A stretch of DNA of 64,000 nt from Fundidesulfovibrio putealis DSM 16056 (GTDB lineage: Bacteria; Desulfobacterota; Desulfovibrionia; Desulfovibrionales; Desulfovibrionaceae), in assembly GCF_000429325.1 (NCBI RefSeq), contig NZ_AUBQ01000005.1, positions 186,001-250,000 of the forward strand. Reading direction: 5' to 3'. Position 1 is the first letter of the stretch. Each line of letters starts with the position of its first letter. The notes below the pieces were generated by a model. That model made no database searches. It was given only the letters and a program-made list of their open reading frames with translations, and had not been told where the DNA came from. Positions 7,179 to 14,507 of this stretch are shown here, in pieces. The position numbers and the translations under genes are program-made.

Positions 7179-7600
7179 CGGCCCGTCTCCTTCACTTGGG
7201 GGCGGGCCGTTGCCGTTATGACTGCTAGATAAAACTAGAGGTTCAACGGCTGGCATCGAAGTGGGAAAACTGCTGGTAGTGGTCCGGGAAGCATGGGGAC
7301 GGTGCCGTTGTCGTCGGGGCGGCACCGATGTTGTTGACCACCGGCAGGACCAGTGAGTAAGTTTGTTGCGTCTCGGCTGGCAGACACGCTTGGGGTCGAG
7401 CGGGGACTGACGCCAGCCGCCCCGTCCTGCCCGCGAATTCCCCCAGGTAGGGTGCCCGTCTCTTTGGGGGCGGGCACTCGGGTTTTTCGTCTCGGCGAGA
7501 AGACGCGTCCGAGGTCGAAAGGGTCCGCGTCTCGCTACTGGCTCGCCCTTGCTTTCCTTCAGACGGGGTGCCCGGTTCCACCTTGGAGCCGGGCACTTGT
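7179..7600. repeat. Hairpin repeat array 2 (leader hairpin plus two ~117-bp units)
   Basis: A 547-bp gene-free stretch (7153-7699) between convergent transcription units, laid out like array 1. The leader hairpin is at 7179-7209 (arms CGGCCCG/CGGGCCG). A conserved segment GCACCGATGTTGTTGACCAC lies near 7330. Two units carry hairpins at 7452-7477 and 7568-7596, 116 bp apart, again GTGCCCG...CGGGCAC. The arms pair perfectly while the loops vary. The rest of the space (7601-7699) shows nothing I recognise. Confidence 0.65.
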
Positions 7601-7699
7601 CTTGTGGATCATGCCGAATATGGAGGGCGGCCATGAGTGTTGCCGCCTTTGCCTACCGAGCAAGACGTGCATTCATGGAAAGATAATCTTTAGATAGGT

Positions 7700-7861
7700 C
7701 TACGTGTCTGTCCAAAATGCAGCGGAGAAAAACGCAATCAAAACTAGCGCGATGATGGCACAGACACATTTTTCGACGGGATAATCGTGAAAGATCTTGC
7801 CGCAAGTAGGACAATCATTCCTGTTAAGACCATAAAATCTGCAATCAGGACAGTCTTTCAT
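7700..7861 (-). CDS. Small zinc-ribbon membrane protein
   Basis: 53 residues, MKDCPDCRFYGLNRNDCPTC..., with two CxxC knuckles (C4/C7 and C17/C20) forming a zinc ribbon, then a hydrophobic helix VCAIIALVLIAFFSAAFW and a short tail. It ends with TAG at 7700-7702. It follows the 51-residue membrane protein gene by 11 bases and is the last gene of a three-gene minus-strand operon. AT content is higher than in the core genome. Function unknown; a membrane-anchored zinc ribbon suggests an adaptor or sensor role. Confidence 0.6.
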   Translation of the reverse strand: MKDCPDCRFYGLNRNDCPTCGKIFHDYPVEKCVCAIIALVLIAFFSAAFWTDT

Positions 7862-7872
7862 GGGGGACAACC

Positions 7873-8028
7873 TTAATTCAGTAAGAACAATCCCAGAATG
7901 ATAGTTCCAGCCAGGGATATAAAAAAAGCAACATCCCAGATGCGATCTTTTTTGAGTTGCTCCTCAAACTGACCGACAATCTGTTCACAGTCGGCAAGAA
8001 CTTGGCGGGAGTTCCATTGGCGCGTCAT
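7873..8028 (-). CDS. Small single-pass membrane protein with coiled N-terminus
   Basis: 51 residues from the ATG at 8028, which overlaps the stop of the upstream gene (ATGA). The first 30 residues are a charged amphipathic helix (VLADCEQIVGQFEEQLKKDR), followed by a C-terminal membrane helix (VAFFISLAGTIILGLFLLN). A longer frame from 8055 would overlap the upstream gene. It belongs to the 8246-to-7700 operon. No family recognised. Confidence 0.55.
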   Translation of the reverse strand: MTRQWNSRQVLADCEQIVGQFEEQLKKDRIWDVAFFISLAGTIILGLFLLN

Positions 8029-8246
8029 ACGGCCTTGCCTTGCCAATGCTGACAAACGGGTAGCGGCACGCGAAATCCCCTGACGATGTGCAGCACTTGC
8101 CCGATATCTAGGAATAACGGCCCATCGAAACAGGGCCGGGTTGTGCCCGTTAGAGCAAATTTACAGACTCCGACTACGGCCCATTCAACGTGCATCCACT
8201 TGGGTTCGTGTCGACAGGTGAGACAAACAGCGTGATGAGAAAACAT
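8025..8246 (-). CDS. Small Cys-rich hypothetical protein
   Basis: 73 residues, MFSHHAVCLTCRHEPKWMHV... Cysteines at 8 and 11 (CLTC) followed by H-E-P-K-W, then Cys 28, Cys 39 and a C-terminal PVCQHWQGK suggest a small metal-binding fold of the kind seen in phage proteins with a CxxCxxxPxW motif. First gene of the operon with two tiny membrane proteins, linked by ATGA overlap. The start is weakly supported, with no clear ribosome site. Confidence 0.5.
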   Translation of the reverse strand: MFSHHAVCLTCRHEPKWMHVEWAVVGVCKFALTGTTRPCFDGPLFLDIGQVLHIVRGFRVPLPVCQHWQGKAV

Positions 8247-8574
8247 CTCGACATATTATCAGTACTGAAGGACTGATCAAGGTAGGAGTCCACGTATCGT
8301 TTGTGCGGGGATTGAAGGAAAGACGCCTGACTAACCCACGCCTTCTACATATTTATCGTATTTGTATTGAGTAGTCGGGAATTGAGTGGCCGACCAATCC
8401 CCCCATGTATTTCCCCGAGAGCCCTGCGAACTCCTTGGGTGGCACCCGCAAGAACAGGATCACGCAGATCATACGCATGGGCTCCCCCACAGGCTCTTGT
8501 TGGGAAGCCGGTTCATTCTCGGCGGTTGACGGTTCCACGGAGATTGCGGGAGGGTCAGGGCCGGTGAAAAGGCG
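8247..8574. other. Stretch with only a doubtful minus-strand ORF (8353-8538)
   Basis: The minus-strand frame at 8353-8538 (61 residues from a GTG, with an inner ATG at MRMICVILFLRVPPKEFAGL) is in the same frame as the gene ending at 8575 and is separated from it only by that TGA. It could be the continuation of a longer ancestral protein or a separate small gene. Positions 8247-8352 show no gene, hairpin or promoter that I can support. Confidence 0.3.
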
Positions 8575-8817
8575 TCATTGTCGCACCTCTGAATCAGGGG
8601 CTTCGACAGGGCTTTCCCGACGTTTCTCCCGCTCTCTGTAGATGTCTAGTGCTTTGGCGACCAGCATCAACGCGGCCACGGACTCTGAGCTGCCCCAATC
8701 CACGTCATGGCGGGTGATGCCGGGAATGATGTCCCTATCTTTGGTCGGGGCAGACGCCCTGCCTTCCCATAGACTCAACTGGCGGGTGGTGGTCGTGTTT
8801 GTGTGTGGTTTGAGCAT
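8575..8817 (-). CDS. Small conserved element protein (paralogue of the 5,712-5,888 gene)
   Basis: 80 residues from the ATG at 8817, preceded by AGGAGGAG and a 7-base gap. The N-terminal 40 residues are polar and Thr-rich; the C-terminal core RHDVDWGSSESVAALMLVAK matches the core of the protein at 5,712-5,888, followed by a charged helix. Two copies in one element imply duplication of a module. Function unknown. Confidence 0.6.
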   Translation of the reverse strand: MLKPHTNTTTTRQLSLWEGRASAPTKDRDIIPGITRHDVDWGSSESVAALMLVAKALDIYREREKRRESPVEAPDSEVRQ

Positions 8818-8940
8818 GGTGGCCCTCCTCCTGCGCATGATCAATCAGACACGGGAAGAGGGCAAGGTGGTGAAGCAAGAATGAACGTGTTGGGATAATC
8901 CAAGTGGCTCCAACCATCAGTCGCCTCAAATAATGCTTAC

Positions 8941-9150
8941 ATGCCCGCTCTCTTCGATCCTCTCCGCGCCCTTCGCTCCATGCACGTTGAAGTCTTCCTT
9001 CGGGATGGCCAGGGGTTCCTACGCTTCGACAGGAAGCACACGAACGTCCACAAGGACGAAGCCTGGGGGATAGCTGCCAAACACGGCTGGCTCATTCGGA
9101 TGCAGTTGGAGAATGGTGGCGCGTCGGTGCAGAAGCTCGTGGCCTACTGA
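8941..9150 (+). CDS. Small hypothetical protein
   Basis: 69 residues, MPALFDPLRALRSMHVEVFL..., ending at TGA 9148-9150. The strand-rich middle (VEVFLRDGQGFLRFDRKHT) and helix (DEAWGIAAKHGWLIRMQLEN) look like a compact alpha/beta fold. Composition matches the element rather than the AT-rich gene that follows. No Shine-Dalgarno sequence is obvious, so the start is uncertain. Confidence 0.45.
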   Translation: MPALFDPLRALRSMHVEVFLRDGQGFLRFDRKHTNVHKDEAWGIAAKHGWLIRMQLENGGASVQKLVAY

Positions 9151-9538
9151 AGTGTATATAGCTTTTGACGACTCAAATTGTTTTGCACTAGAACGAGCTA
9201 AAAAAATGTGAGGTTAGCCGATGACTTGCAACTCAGAACAGCAAAGCAAAGAAAAAAACATAAGAAATCAGAACTGTTCACTCCAAAGTTTCTGGACTCC
9301 CTCAGGGGCGCGTTAAAAGCTGCTCCCCAAAAAGCGCCCTCAAGATTGACGAAAAAAGACATCGTTATGGCTTTGAAAGATGAGATATTTGATCTCGTTG
9401 AACGAGGGTATTCTTATGGAAATATCTGTGATATTTTAGGCGATAAAAATTTTAAAATTAGCCCGATTGTAACCCTCCCCTAGAATAGGACCAGCGAAAA
9501 GTTGAGATTTCTGGCAAAGCAGCCCCACGGAGGGAGCG

Positions 9539-9805
9539 ATGCGGAAATCTCGTTTTTCTGAAAGCCAGATTGTCAGGATTCTCAAGGATGCCGAGGCGGG
9601 CCGATCCATCTCGGACCTGTGCCGCGAGAACGGCATCAGCTCGACGACGTTCTACAAGTGGAAGACCAAGTTCGGCGGCATGGAGGCGTCTGACGTTCGC
9701 CGTTTGAAGGAACTTGAGGCTGAGCATAGTCGCCTGAAGCAGATGTACGCCGACCTGAGCCTGGAAAACCGGGCCTTGAAGGATGTGATCGCAAAAAAGT
9801 TGTAA
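9539..9805 (+). CDS. IS3-family transposase OrfA
   Basis: 88 residues, MRKSRFSESQIVRILKDAEA..., the standard OrfA of the IS407/IS3 group. A helix-turn-helix (SISDLCRENGISSTTFYKWK) is followed by a leucine-zipper-like coiled coil (LKELEAEHSRLKQMYADLSL), which mediates oligomerisation and end binding. Near its end, A-AAA-AAG at 9793-9799 directs -1 frameshifting to make the OrfAB transposase; without the shift, translation ends at TAA 9803-9805. Confidence 0.95.
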   Translation: MRKSRFSESQIVRILKDAEAGRSISDLCRENGISSTTFYKWKTKFGGMEASDVRRLKELEAEHSRLKQMYADLSLENRALKDVIAKKL

Positions 9806-10647
9806 GGCCAGACGACAAGCGCGACCTGGTCACCTACGTCCGCATCGAGCACGGGCTGAGCCTTCGCAGAGCCTGCCATGCCTTCGGCTTGAGCAGGACC
9901 GTGTACTGCTACCAGCCCAAGGCATCGGAAGACGGCCTGGTGATCGAAACGCTGGTCAGTCTGGCCGAACGATTCCCGCGATTCGGCTTCGGCAAGCTGT
10001 TCCCCTTGGTTCGCAGGCAACAGCCGACTTGGAACCACAAGCGGGTGTACCGCGTGTATTGCGAGCTGAAACTGAATCTGCGCCGGAAAGGCAAGAAACG
10101 CCTGCCGTCGCGGCATCCTGAGAAGCTGGCCGTGCCTGCGGCAGCCAACGTGTGCTGGTCTGTGGACTTCATGAGCGACGTGCTGATGAGCGGGCAACGA
10201 TTTCGCACGTTCAACGTGCTCGACGACTTCAACCGGGAGGCACTGGCTATCGAGGTGGACACCACTCTGCCGGCCGCCAGGGTCGTCCGGGTGTTGGACC
10301 GGGTGACGGCCTGGAGAGGCTGCCCGGCGAAGCTCAGGATGGACAACGGCCCCGAGCTTATTTCAGTAGCCCTGGCGGACTGGGCGGAACAACGTGGTGT
10401 GGTGTTGGAATTCATCCAGCCCGGCAAGCCAACGCAGAACTCGTACATCGAGAGATTCAACCGCACCTTCAGACACGAGGTGCTGGATTTCTACGTGTTC
10501 AGCAGGCTGAGCGAAGTCAGGGAGATCGTGGAGGACTGGGTGAAGCAGTACAATGAACAGAGGCCCCATGAGTCGCTCGGAGATCTCACGCCCTCCGAGT
10601 ACCTCGTCTTCAACTCACCGGAGGTCTCAACTTTCGACTGGCACTAA
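9799..10647 (+). CDS. IS3-family transposase OrfB (DDE integrase domain, made by -1 frameshift)
   Basis: The frame continues from GTT at 9799 after slippage on A-AAA-AAG, reading VVRPDDKRDLVTYVRIEHGL. It has an HTH_21-like segment (ERFPRFGFGKLFPLVRRQQP) and the rve core with the DDE residues in WSVDFMSD, RMDNGPEL and NSYIERFNRTFRHE, then the typical tail YNEQRPHESLGDLTPSEYL. It is intact to TAA 10645-10647. An internal GTG at 9889 could start a shorter OrfB alone. Confidence 0.93.
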   Translation, partial: VVRPDDKRDLVTYVRIEHGLSLRRACHAFGLSRTVYCYQPKASEDGLVIETLVSLAERFPRFGFGKLFPLVRRQQPTWNHKRVYRVYCELKLNLRRKGKKRLPSRHPEKLAVPAAANVCWSVDFMSDVLMSGQRFRTFNVLDDFNREALAIEVDTTLPAARVVRVLDRVTAWRGCPAKLRMDNGPELISVALADWAEQRGVVLEFIQPGKPTQNSYIERFNRTFRHEVLDFYVFSRLSEVREIVEDWVKQYNEQRPHESLGDLTPSEYLVFNSPEVSTFDWH

Positions 10648-10882
10648 CCAGGGGAGGTTTACACGATAAGCTTAAGGAAGTACTTGCGTGAGATTGATCC
10701 ATCAATTCAAGTGTGTAAGGCCGTTAAGAAGACGGAATTGGCACCTGTAGCTGTAGAGGTTGATGTGATAGATGCGGAGTTCGTTACGGTCGAGAAGGAA
10801 ATCAAAAGTGAAGGGTCATTTTTGAGGAACCTTGTCGGATTTCCGAGTTTAAAACTAAACGACTATGAGTAAATTGGACATG

Positions 10883-11022
10883 AAATAGACCTGCGCCGGG
10901 GCGTCCTTGAGGATGAGATCGGCGGCGTGGGCGGGGAGGGCCAGGGCAGAGGAGTAGGAGGAAGGCAGTTGCGATGTGGTTCATGTTCGTGGGGTACATG
11001 GGGAGAGGGTTGGGAGCAAGAT
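10883..11022 (-). pseudogene. 5' fragment of a phospholipase-D-type nuclease gene
   Basis: The minus strand from the ATG at 10984 encodes a signal peptide (MNHIATAFLLLL...) which, after a one-base frame change, continues ALALPAHAADLILKDAPAQV and stops matching after QVYF. The same DNA is found at 15,121-15,266, the start of the second copy, including about 35 bp upstream of the ATG. The fragment is therefore a truncated and frameshifted duplicate. Its break at about 10,883 marks a junction with the element DNA to the left. Confidence 0.75.
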
Positions 11023-11751
11023 GTGAGGACGAAGGGCGCAGCTTCTGGAGTTCAATGCGCTGGGCCGGAGTGGTCGCGGCTTCGCATGGTGAAAAACTAC
11101 ACCAGGATAACCTGAACGCTAGCATGAACCTTATTTTCAACCCAATCGAAAAAACAGCACTTCGGACCTCATGTCTCATTCGGTGATGGACGATGTATGG
11201 AGATTTTGCAGGAGGATATCTGAAGTGCCGGGGTAATTAGGGGTTGACACTCTTCCGTGTCATACACATTCATACACAGTGATTACAGGGGCTTAAACAG
11301 TGCTCTCCAACATCGCGGTCAACCCAAGGTTCACCAGGAGGTTGACCAGGGTTGTTGCGCCACTTGGAGCTGAAAGAAGCGTCATCTCGCTGGAAATATA
11401 GGTAACGAATGAGTTGTGTCCGGCACGGCTGGTCAGGCAGTCGTTGGTGACCTGGACATCGTGGATGAAATTTGCTTTGGTGAATTTGTGCTTGGACCTC
11501 CAGCCCTCCACCAGAGGGGTGAAATGAATCTAGTCGCCGACTTACTGGAATTATAAACAAAAACAAAATGATACACTAACACCAACGTAGTGCCAGGCTG
11601 GTAAATCGCACAGATGAGGACTCACTCAGGCCGCCGTGACTCTGCTGGCTCAGGCCATTTCCCTACCGCGCATGGCCGCAGTTGCCTGACTAGTCGCCTC
11701 CCAAGGCGCAGCTTCCTGTGAGCATCGTCAGACTGGACACCGAGTAAATCA
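11023..11751. other. Gene-poor mosaic region with a probable transposase remnant
   Basis: Apart from the minus-strand frame at 11293-11511 I find no gene in these 729 bp. That frame reads MEGWRSKHKFTKANFIHDVQ...DCLTSRAGHNSFVTYI..., like the N-terminus of DDE transposases (a D-x-L-T-S-R-A-G-x-x-x-F motif followed by an L-G-L-x-x-x-L helix), cut short at 72 residues. The rest (11023-11292 and 11512-11751) shows no RNA gene, repeat array or promoter that I can defend. Confidence 0.4.
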
Positions 11752-12393
11752 ATGTGCACCGAGAATCCATCCGCACTCCATGCGATTGCCGAACAGTATT
11801 TCAGCCAGCACCTAACTCGCAAGCTGCATCTTGGTTGCGGAAATAACATACTCCCGGATTGGCTCAACAGCGATGTGGTTCCGTGCAGCGACAATGTATT
11901 GCAGCTGAATGTCACCCAATGCTTTCCGTTTGCCGACGAATCGTTCGACTACATTTTCAGCGAGCATCTTATTGAACATATCACCTACGAGCAAGGATTG
12001 CACAAGCTCACACAATGTCACAGGCTTTTGAAGCCTGGAGGTAAGCTCCGCGTCTCGACGCCGAATCTGGAGTTCCTGATAAATTTGTTCAGACGCGACA
12101 GGACCAAGCGGGAGAATGATTACATCCGGTGGTCGATGCAAACCTTCTTCCCGAGGGTAGACATATCCGATCCAACCTTCGTATTGAACAACTTCGTAAG
12201 AAATTGGGGACACATCTTTGTCTACACGCCGCGAATTTTGGTTCATTCCCTGCAAACAGCTGGCTTTGCGAAAGTTTGCTCATGGCCATTGAACCAAAGC
12301 GGCGACACACACCTGCAAAACCTGGAAAATGAACAAAGACTGCCTCGCGGGTTTCTTGAACTTGAAACATTCACCTTGGAAGCAAGCAAGTAA
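11752..12393 (+). CDS. SAM-dependent methyltransferase (class I)
   Basis: 213 residues from the ATG at 11752. The Rossmann methyltransferase core begins with LHLGCGNNILPDWLNSDVV (motif I, LGCG at 27-30), then LQLNVTQCFPFADESFDYIF (motif II, with the acidic-aromatic FDYIFSEHLIEHI) and the H-R-L-L-K-P-G-G-K-L-R-V motif typical of Methyltransf_11. The C-terminal half adds a helical lid. Small-molecule or glycan methylation is likely; the substrate is unknown. GC is lower than in the core genome and the gene stands alone, convergent with the radical SAM gene. Confidence 0.8.
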   Translation: MCTENPSALHAIAEQYFSQHLTRKLHLGCGNNILPDWLNSDVVPCSDNVLQLNVTQCFPFADESFDYIFSEHLIEHITYEQGLHKLTQCHRLLKPGGKLRVSTPNLEFLINLFRRDRTKRENDYIRWSMQTFFPRVDISDPTFVLNNFVRNWGHIFVYTPRILVHSLQTAGFAKVCSWPLNQSGDTHLQNLENEQRLPRGFLELETFTLEASK

Positions 12394-12544
12394 GTTGCGC
12401 CCCAGACTGGATGCCGCCCAGAATCGACTCTCGAACATAGATTGGCTCCGGTTCATAGGGCCAGCGGGCGGCGAAAATAAGGTGGACGTGGTTATGCCGC
12501 TATCTGTCCGAAGGATCGGGGCCACTTCTGTCCCTCCTTCAATT

Positions 12545-13537
12545 TTAAAAAAAGTGCCTAAATAGTCTCCATGGACTGCCGAGGATGTAATTGTTTTTTG
12601 CAGTGTAGCAGTACTGCTTGCCACAGGATTTGATCCAGGGAAGCTTTGTGAAGCCTTGGTAGCCGTAGTCGAATCGGTTGCCTCGAGGCAGAAAGGCGAT
12701 CGGATGGTCGAACAGGTCGGCACAGGGGAGGGTCAAGCCAGTCGGGTCGATCACACAGTGGCGCGAGCTGGCCTGACAAGGGATGCGGCGCGGATAGTCT
12801 GGAAAGTTGCCGAGCGCGCGAAAAAACGCAGGATCATCCTTAAGGACGAGGGCTTTGGGGCCGGTTTTCTCCCGTTCAAGCCAGCCGAGGAATTCCTGGA
12901 ATTGCTCGGCGGTTGGCGTGTACTGCCTTCCGTTGTTCAGAAGCCGGTCATCGGCGTGGTGGGCAAAGGCCAGCGTGAAACTAACTTGAACGCCACAGTC
13001 GAAGGCCAGACGCAACACCTCGTCAAGTTGATTCGGTTCGATGGACCTGCTGTTGAGGATGGTATGGATCGTCACCCGTGGGCGCGTGGGTTCCATGCGT
13101 GCGAGGGTTTCCAACCCTTCCACCGCCTTGTCGAAGGTTCCGATGCCCCGCAACGCTTCATGTGACTGCCTGCCTCCGTCGATGCCTATCGCTATTGCAC
13201 CTGCCAGTTTTCCGATCTTGACCCGTTGCGGCAGAAGAACGCCGTTGGTGTTCAAGACGGTCTTCATGCCTATGTTATTTGCCGAAGTGAGTAGCTGTTC
13301 CAGGTCTTCCCGAACGAGCGGTTCGCCTCCTGAATAGCCCCAAACCGTGGTTCCGTGTTTCCTGAAGTCCCGCTGCATATTGATGCAATCCGCAGTGGAC
13401 ATCTCATTTGCGGCGGGTAGTCTTTTCATGCAGCACATGTCACAGTCTAGATTGCACCGATATGTCACATGATGCGTGACCATGAATGGTGTCTTTAGCC
13501 CAAGAGCCATTGCAATCGGCGACATGATGCGCTTCAC
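12545..13537 (-). CDS. Radical SAM protein
   Basis: 330 residues from a GTG at 13537 that overlaps the stop of the upstream gene (GTGA); frames further upstream are shadows of that gene. The [4Fe-4S] motif is CNLDCDMC (C28, C32, C35), followed by YSGGEPLVREDL (the GGE SAM-binding motif) and a (beta/alpha) barrel with LNTNGVLL and IGIDGG. The C-terminus has Cys-containing segments (PCQASSRHCVIDPTG, LPCADLFDH, KSCGKQYC), a SPASM-like arrangement for a second cluster. The substrate is unknown; coupling to a small exported Cys-rich peptide is notable. Confidence 0.85.
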   Translation of the reverse strand: MKRIMSPIAMALGLKTPFMVTHHVTYRCNLDCDMCCMKRLPAANEMSTADCINMQRDFRKHGTTVWGYSGGEPLVREDLEQLLTSANNIGMKTVLNTNGVLLPQRVKIGKLAGAIAIGIDGGRQSHEALRGIGTFDKAVEGLETLARMEPTRPRVTIHTILNSRSIEPNQLDEVLRLAFDCGVQVSFTLAFAHHADDRLLNNGRQYTPTAEQFQEFLGWLEREKTGPKALVLKDDPAFFRALGNFPDYPRRIPCQASSRHCVIDPTGLTLPCADLFDHPIAFLPRGNRFDYGYQGFTKLPWIKSCGKQYCYTAKNNYILGSPWRLFRHFF

Positions 13538-13779
13538 GGCTTGCACACCTTGCACGGGCGGTAGCCCGACTTCTCGGCCTCCTCGCGACTCTTGAACATA
13601 ACAGTGCAGGCCTTGCAGTCGAAGAACCGGCAGGATTGGTGATGGAAGATGTGCGACTGGACGTTGCCGTGGTATACGCCCTGCTGCTGGGCGGGGGCGT
13701 TGTCGGGCACGATGAGCGCCCCGGCCAGGATGACCAGGGACAAGAGGGCGTGAAGGGCAGCTGGGCGGATCATGGGCAT
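13534..13779 (-). CDS. Exported Ada-type metal-binding small protein
   Basis: 81 residues with an N-terminal signal peptide (ALHALLSLVILAGALIVPDN, cleavage probably near NAPA-Q). The mature part, H-x3-C-x3-D-C-K-A-C-x-V-x-F-x-S-x-E-E-A-x3-G-Y-R-P-C-x-x-C-K-P, has the cysteine spacing of the Ada metal-binding domain. Exported single-domain versions occur in sulfate reducers beside nucleases. The stop overlaps the radical SAM start, so both are translated together. Starts at 13779 and 13773 are equally possible. Confidence 0.7.
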   Translation of the reverse strand: MPMIRPAALHALLSLVILAGALIVPDNAPAQQQGVYHGNVQSHIFHHQSCRFFDCKACTVMFKSREEAEKSGYRPCKVCKP

Positions 13780-13876
13780 CGTCGGCTCCGGTGTCGGTCA
13801 ACGTCTTGCGCTTATATGTCCGAGGTGGCGTGGGTAGCAAGGTGGAGAATCCCGAAGAATTCGGACCCTCACGGAG

Positions 13877-14110
13877 TCATCTCTCTTCGAGGCAGTTTTT
13901 CCCGAAGGCGGCCTCCAGAAGCATCTCAACATCGGCCTGTTCCTTCAGACTCTTGATCGCTTCGGGAGAAACCATGCAAACAAGCTTGGCGAATTCCTCT
14001 TTGCTCATATTGGCCTTCTTCCATGGCTTGGCCGAGTCGTATTGACGACGGCTGATACCGAGGATGGCCCAGGGCTTCTCAAGGAGAGTCTTTTCGGTGT
14101 CAGCTTTCAT
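13877..14110 (-). CDS. Hypothetical protein
   Basis: 77 residues from the ATG at 14110 (MKADTEKTLLEKPWAILGIS...); an ATG at 14155 or the full frame from 14194 are alternatives. The motif WAILGISRRQYDSAKPWKKA followed by a helix (SKEEFAKLVCMVSPEAIKSL) looks like a short DNA-binding helical protein. It lies within the island mosaic. No family named with confidence. Confidence 0.45.
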   Translation of the reverse strand: MKADTEKTLLEKPWAILGISRRQYDSAKPWKKANMSKEEFAKLVCMVSPEAIKSLKEQADVEMLLEAAFGKNCLEER

Positions 14111-14507
14111 GTTGAATCGCCCTATGTGCCAAGCCCCGATGTGTCTTTTGGGCATGGCGGCCACCCTGATTGATCGCACGCATTTGTTCCTCAATCACGC
14201 TGACCTCGCGCTCAATCCTCACACGCTCTAGGTTCTACAGAGGAGCCATGAGCGCGTACCGCGAAGGTGAAAGGTTGTTCCGTCCCTGCTCCACCAATAT
14301 CGTTTTCTGGCGAATGCTGTGCGGGGGAGCATTATAACATTTTCTCTTGTCGCTGAAATCTGGGTGGATGGAAAGGTAGGGGAACTGGAAGAGGTATGAA
14401 GGCAGCACTGTTGAAGGTGAAATTCGTGCTGGTAGAACCTGGACATCTGGGCAGGCTGCCCCCCGTAGAACCTTCCCTTCCCCTACCCGCCCTGCTACCC
14501 TGAAGGC
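14111..14507. other. Intergenic stretch without a recognisable gene
   Basis: This 397-bp stretch contains only weak frames (for example minus 14228-14446, Ser/Thr/Arg-rich and unlike a protein). I see no tRNA, hairpin array or convincing promoter. Composition is mixed, in keeping with recombined remnants. Confidence 0.4.

Larger units (their letters stand above)
9468..10663 (+). mobile_element. IS3-family insertion sequence (IS407-like), complete, 1,196 bp
   Basis: The left end starts TGTAACCCTCCCCTAG; the right end, read inward on the minus strand, starts TGTAAACCTCCCCTGG, giving imperfect terminal inverted repeats with TG...CA tips. It is flanked by CGAT at 9464-9467 and 10664-10667, a 4-bp target duplication as expected for the IS407 subgroup. 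It carries orfA and orfB in frame 0/-1 arrangement with an A6G slippery run. Both frames are intact, so the copy may still be active. Confidence 0.93.
9208..10872 (+). pseudogene. TraK/MobC-like gene disrupted by the IS3-family insertion
   Basis: The left fragment (9208-9467, GTG start) reads MRLADDLQLRTAKQRK ... ERGYSYGNICDILGDKNFKI. The right fragment (10668-10872) reads SLRKYLREIDPSIQV ... LKLNDYE. Removing the IS and one copy of the CGAT duplication joins them in frame as ...KISPISLRKYLREI..., a 154-residue protein. The D-x-G-Y-S-x-x-x-I-C-x-I-L ... K-I-S-P-x-S-L-R-K-Y-L pattern resembles TraK/MobC-type accessory relaxosome proteins, which would fit a mobilisable element. The gene is AT-rich and now inactive. 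Confidence 0.75.

Noticed and set aside
5357-7600. CRISPR array or integron attC cassette for the hairpin repeats
   Set aside because: Only two units per site, units ~120 bp with diverged interiors, no uniform short repeats and spacers, no cas or integron integrase genes.
7353-7697. 114-residue plus-strand frame across array 2
   Set aside because: Runs through conserved hairpins; no homologous start in array 1 and no protein-like features.
13801-14045. Small plus-strand frames opposite the 13,877-14,110 gene
   Set aside because: No ribosome site and composition typical of antisense reading.
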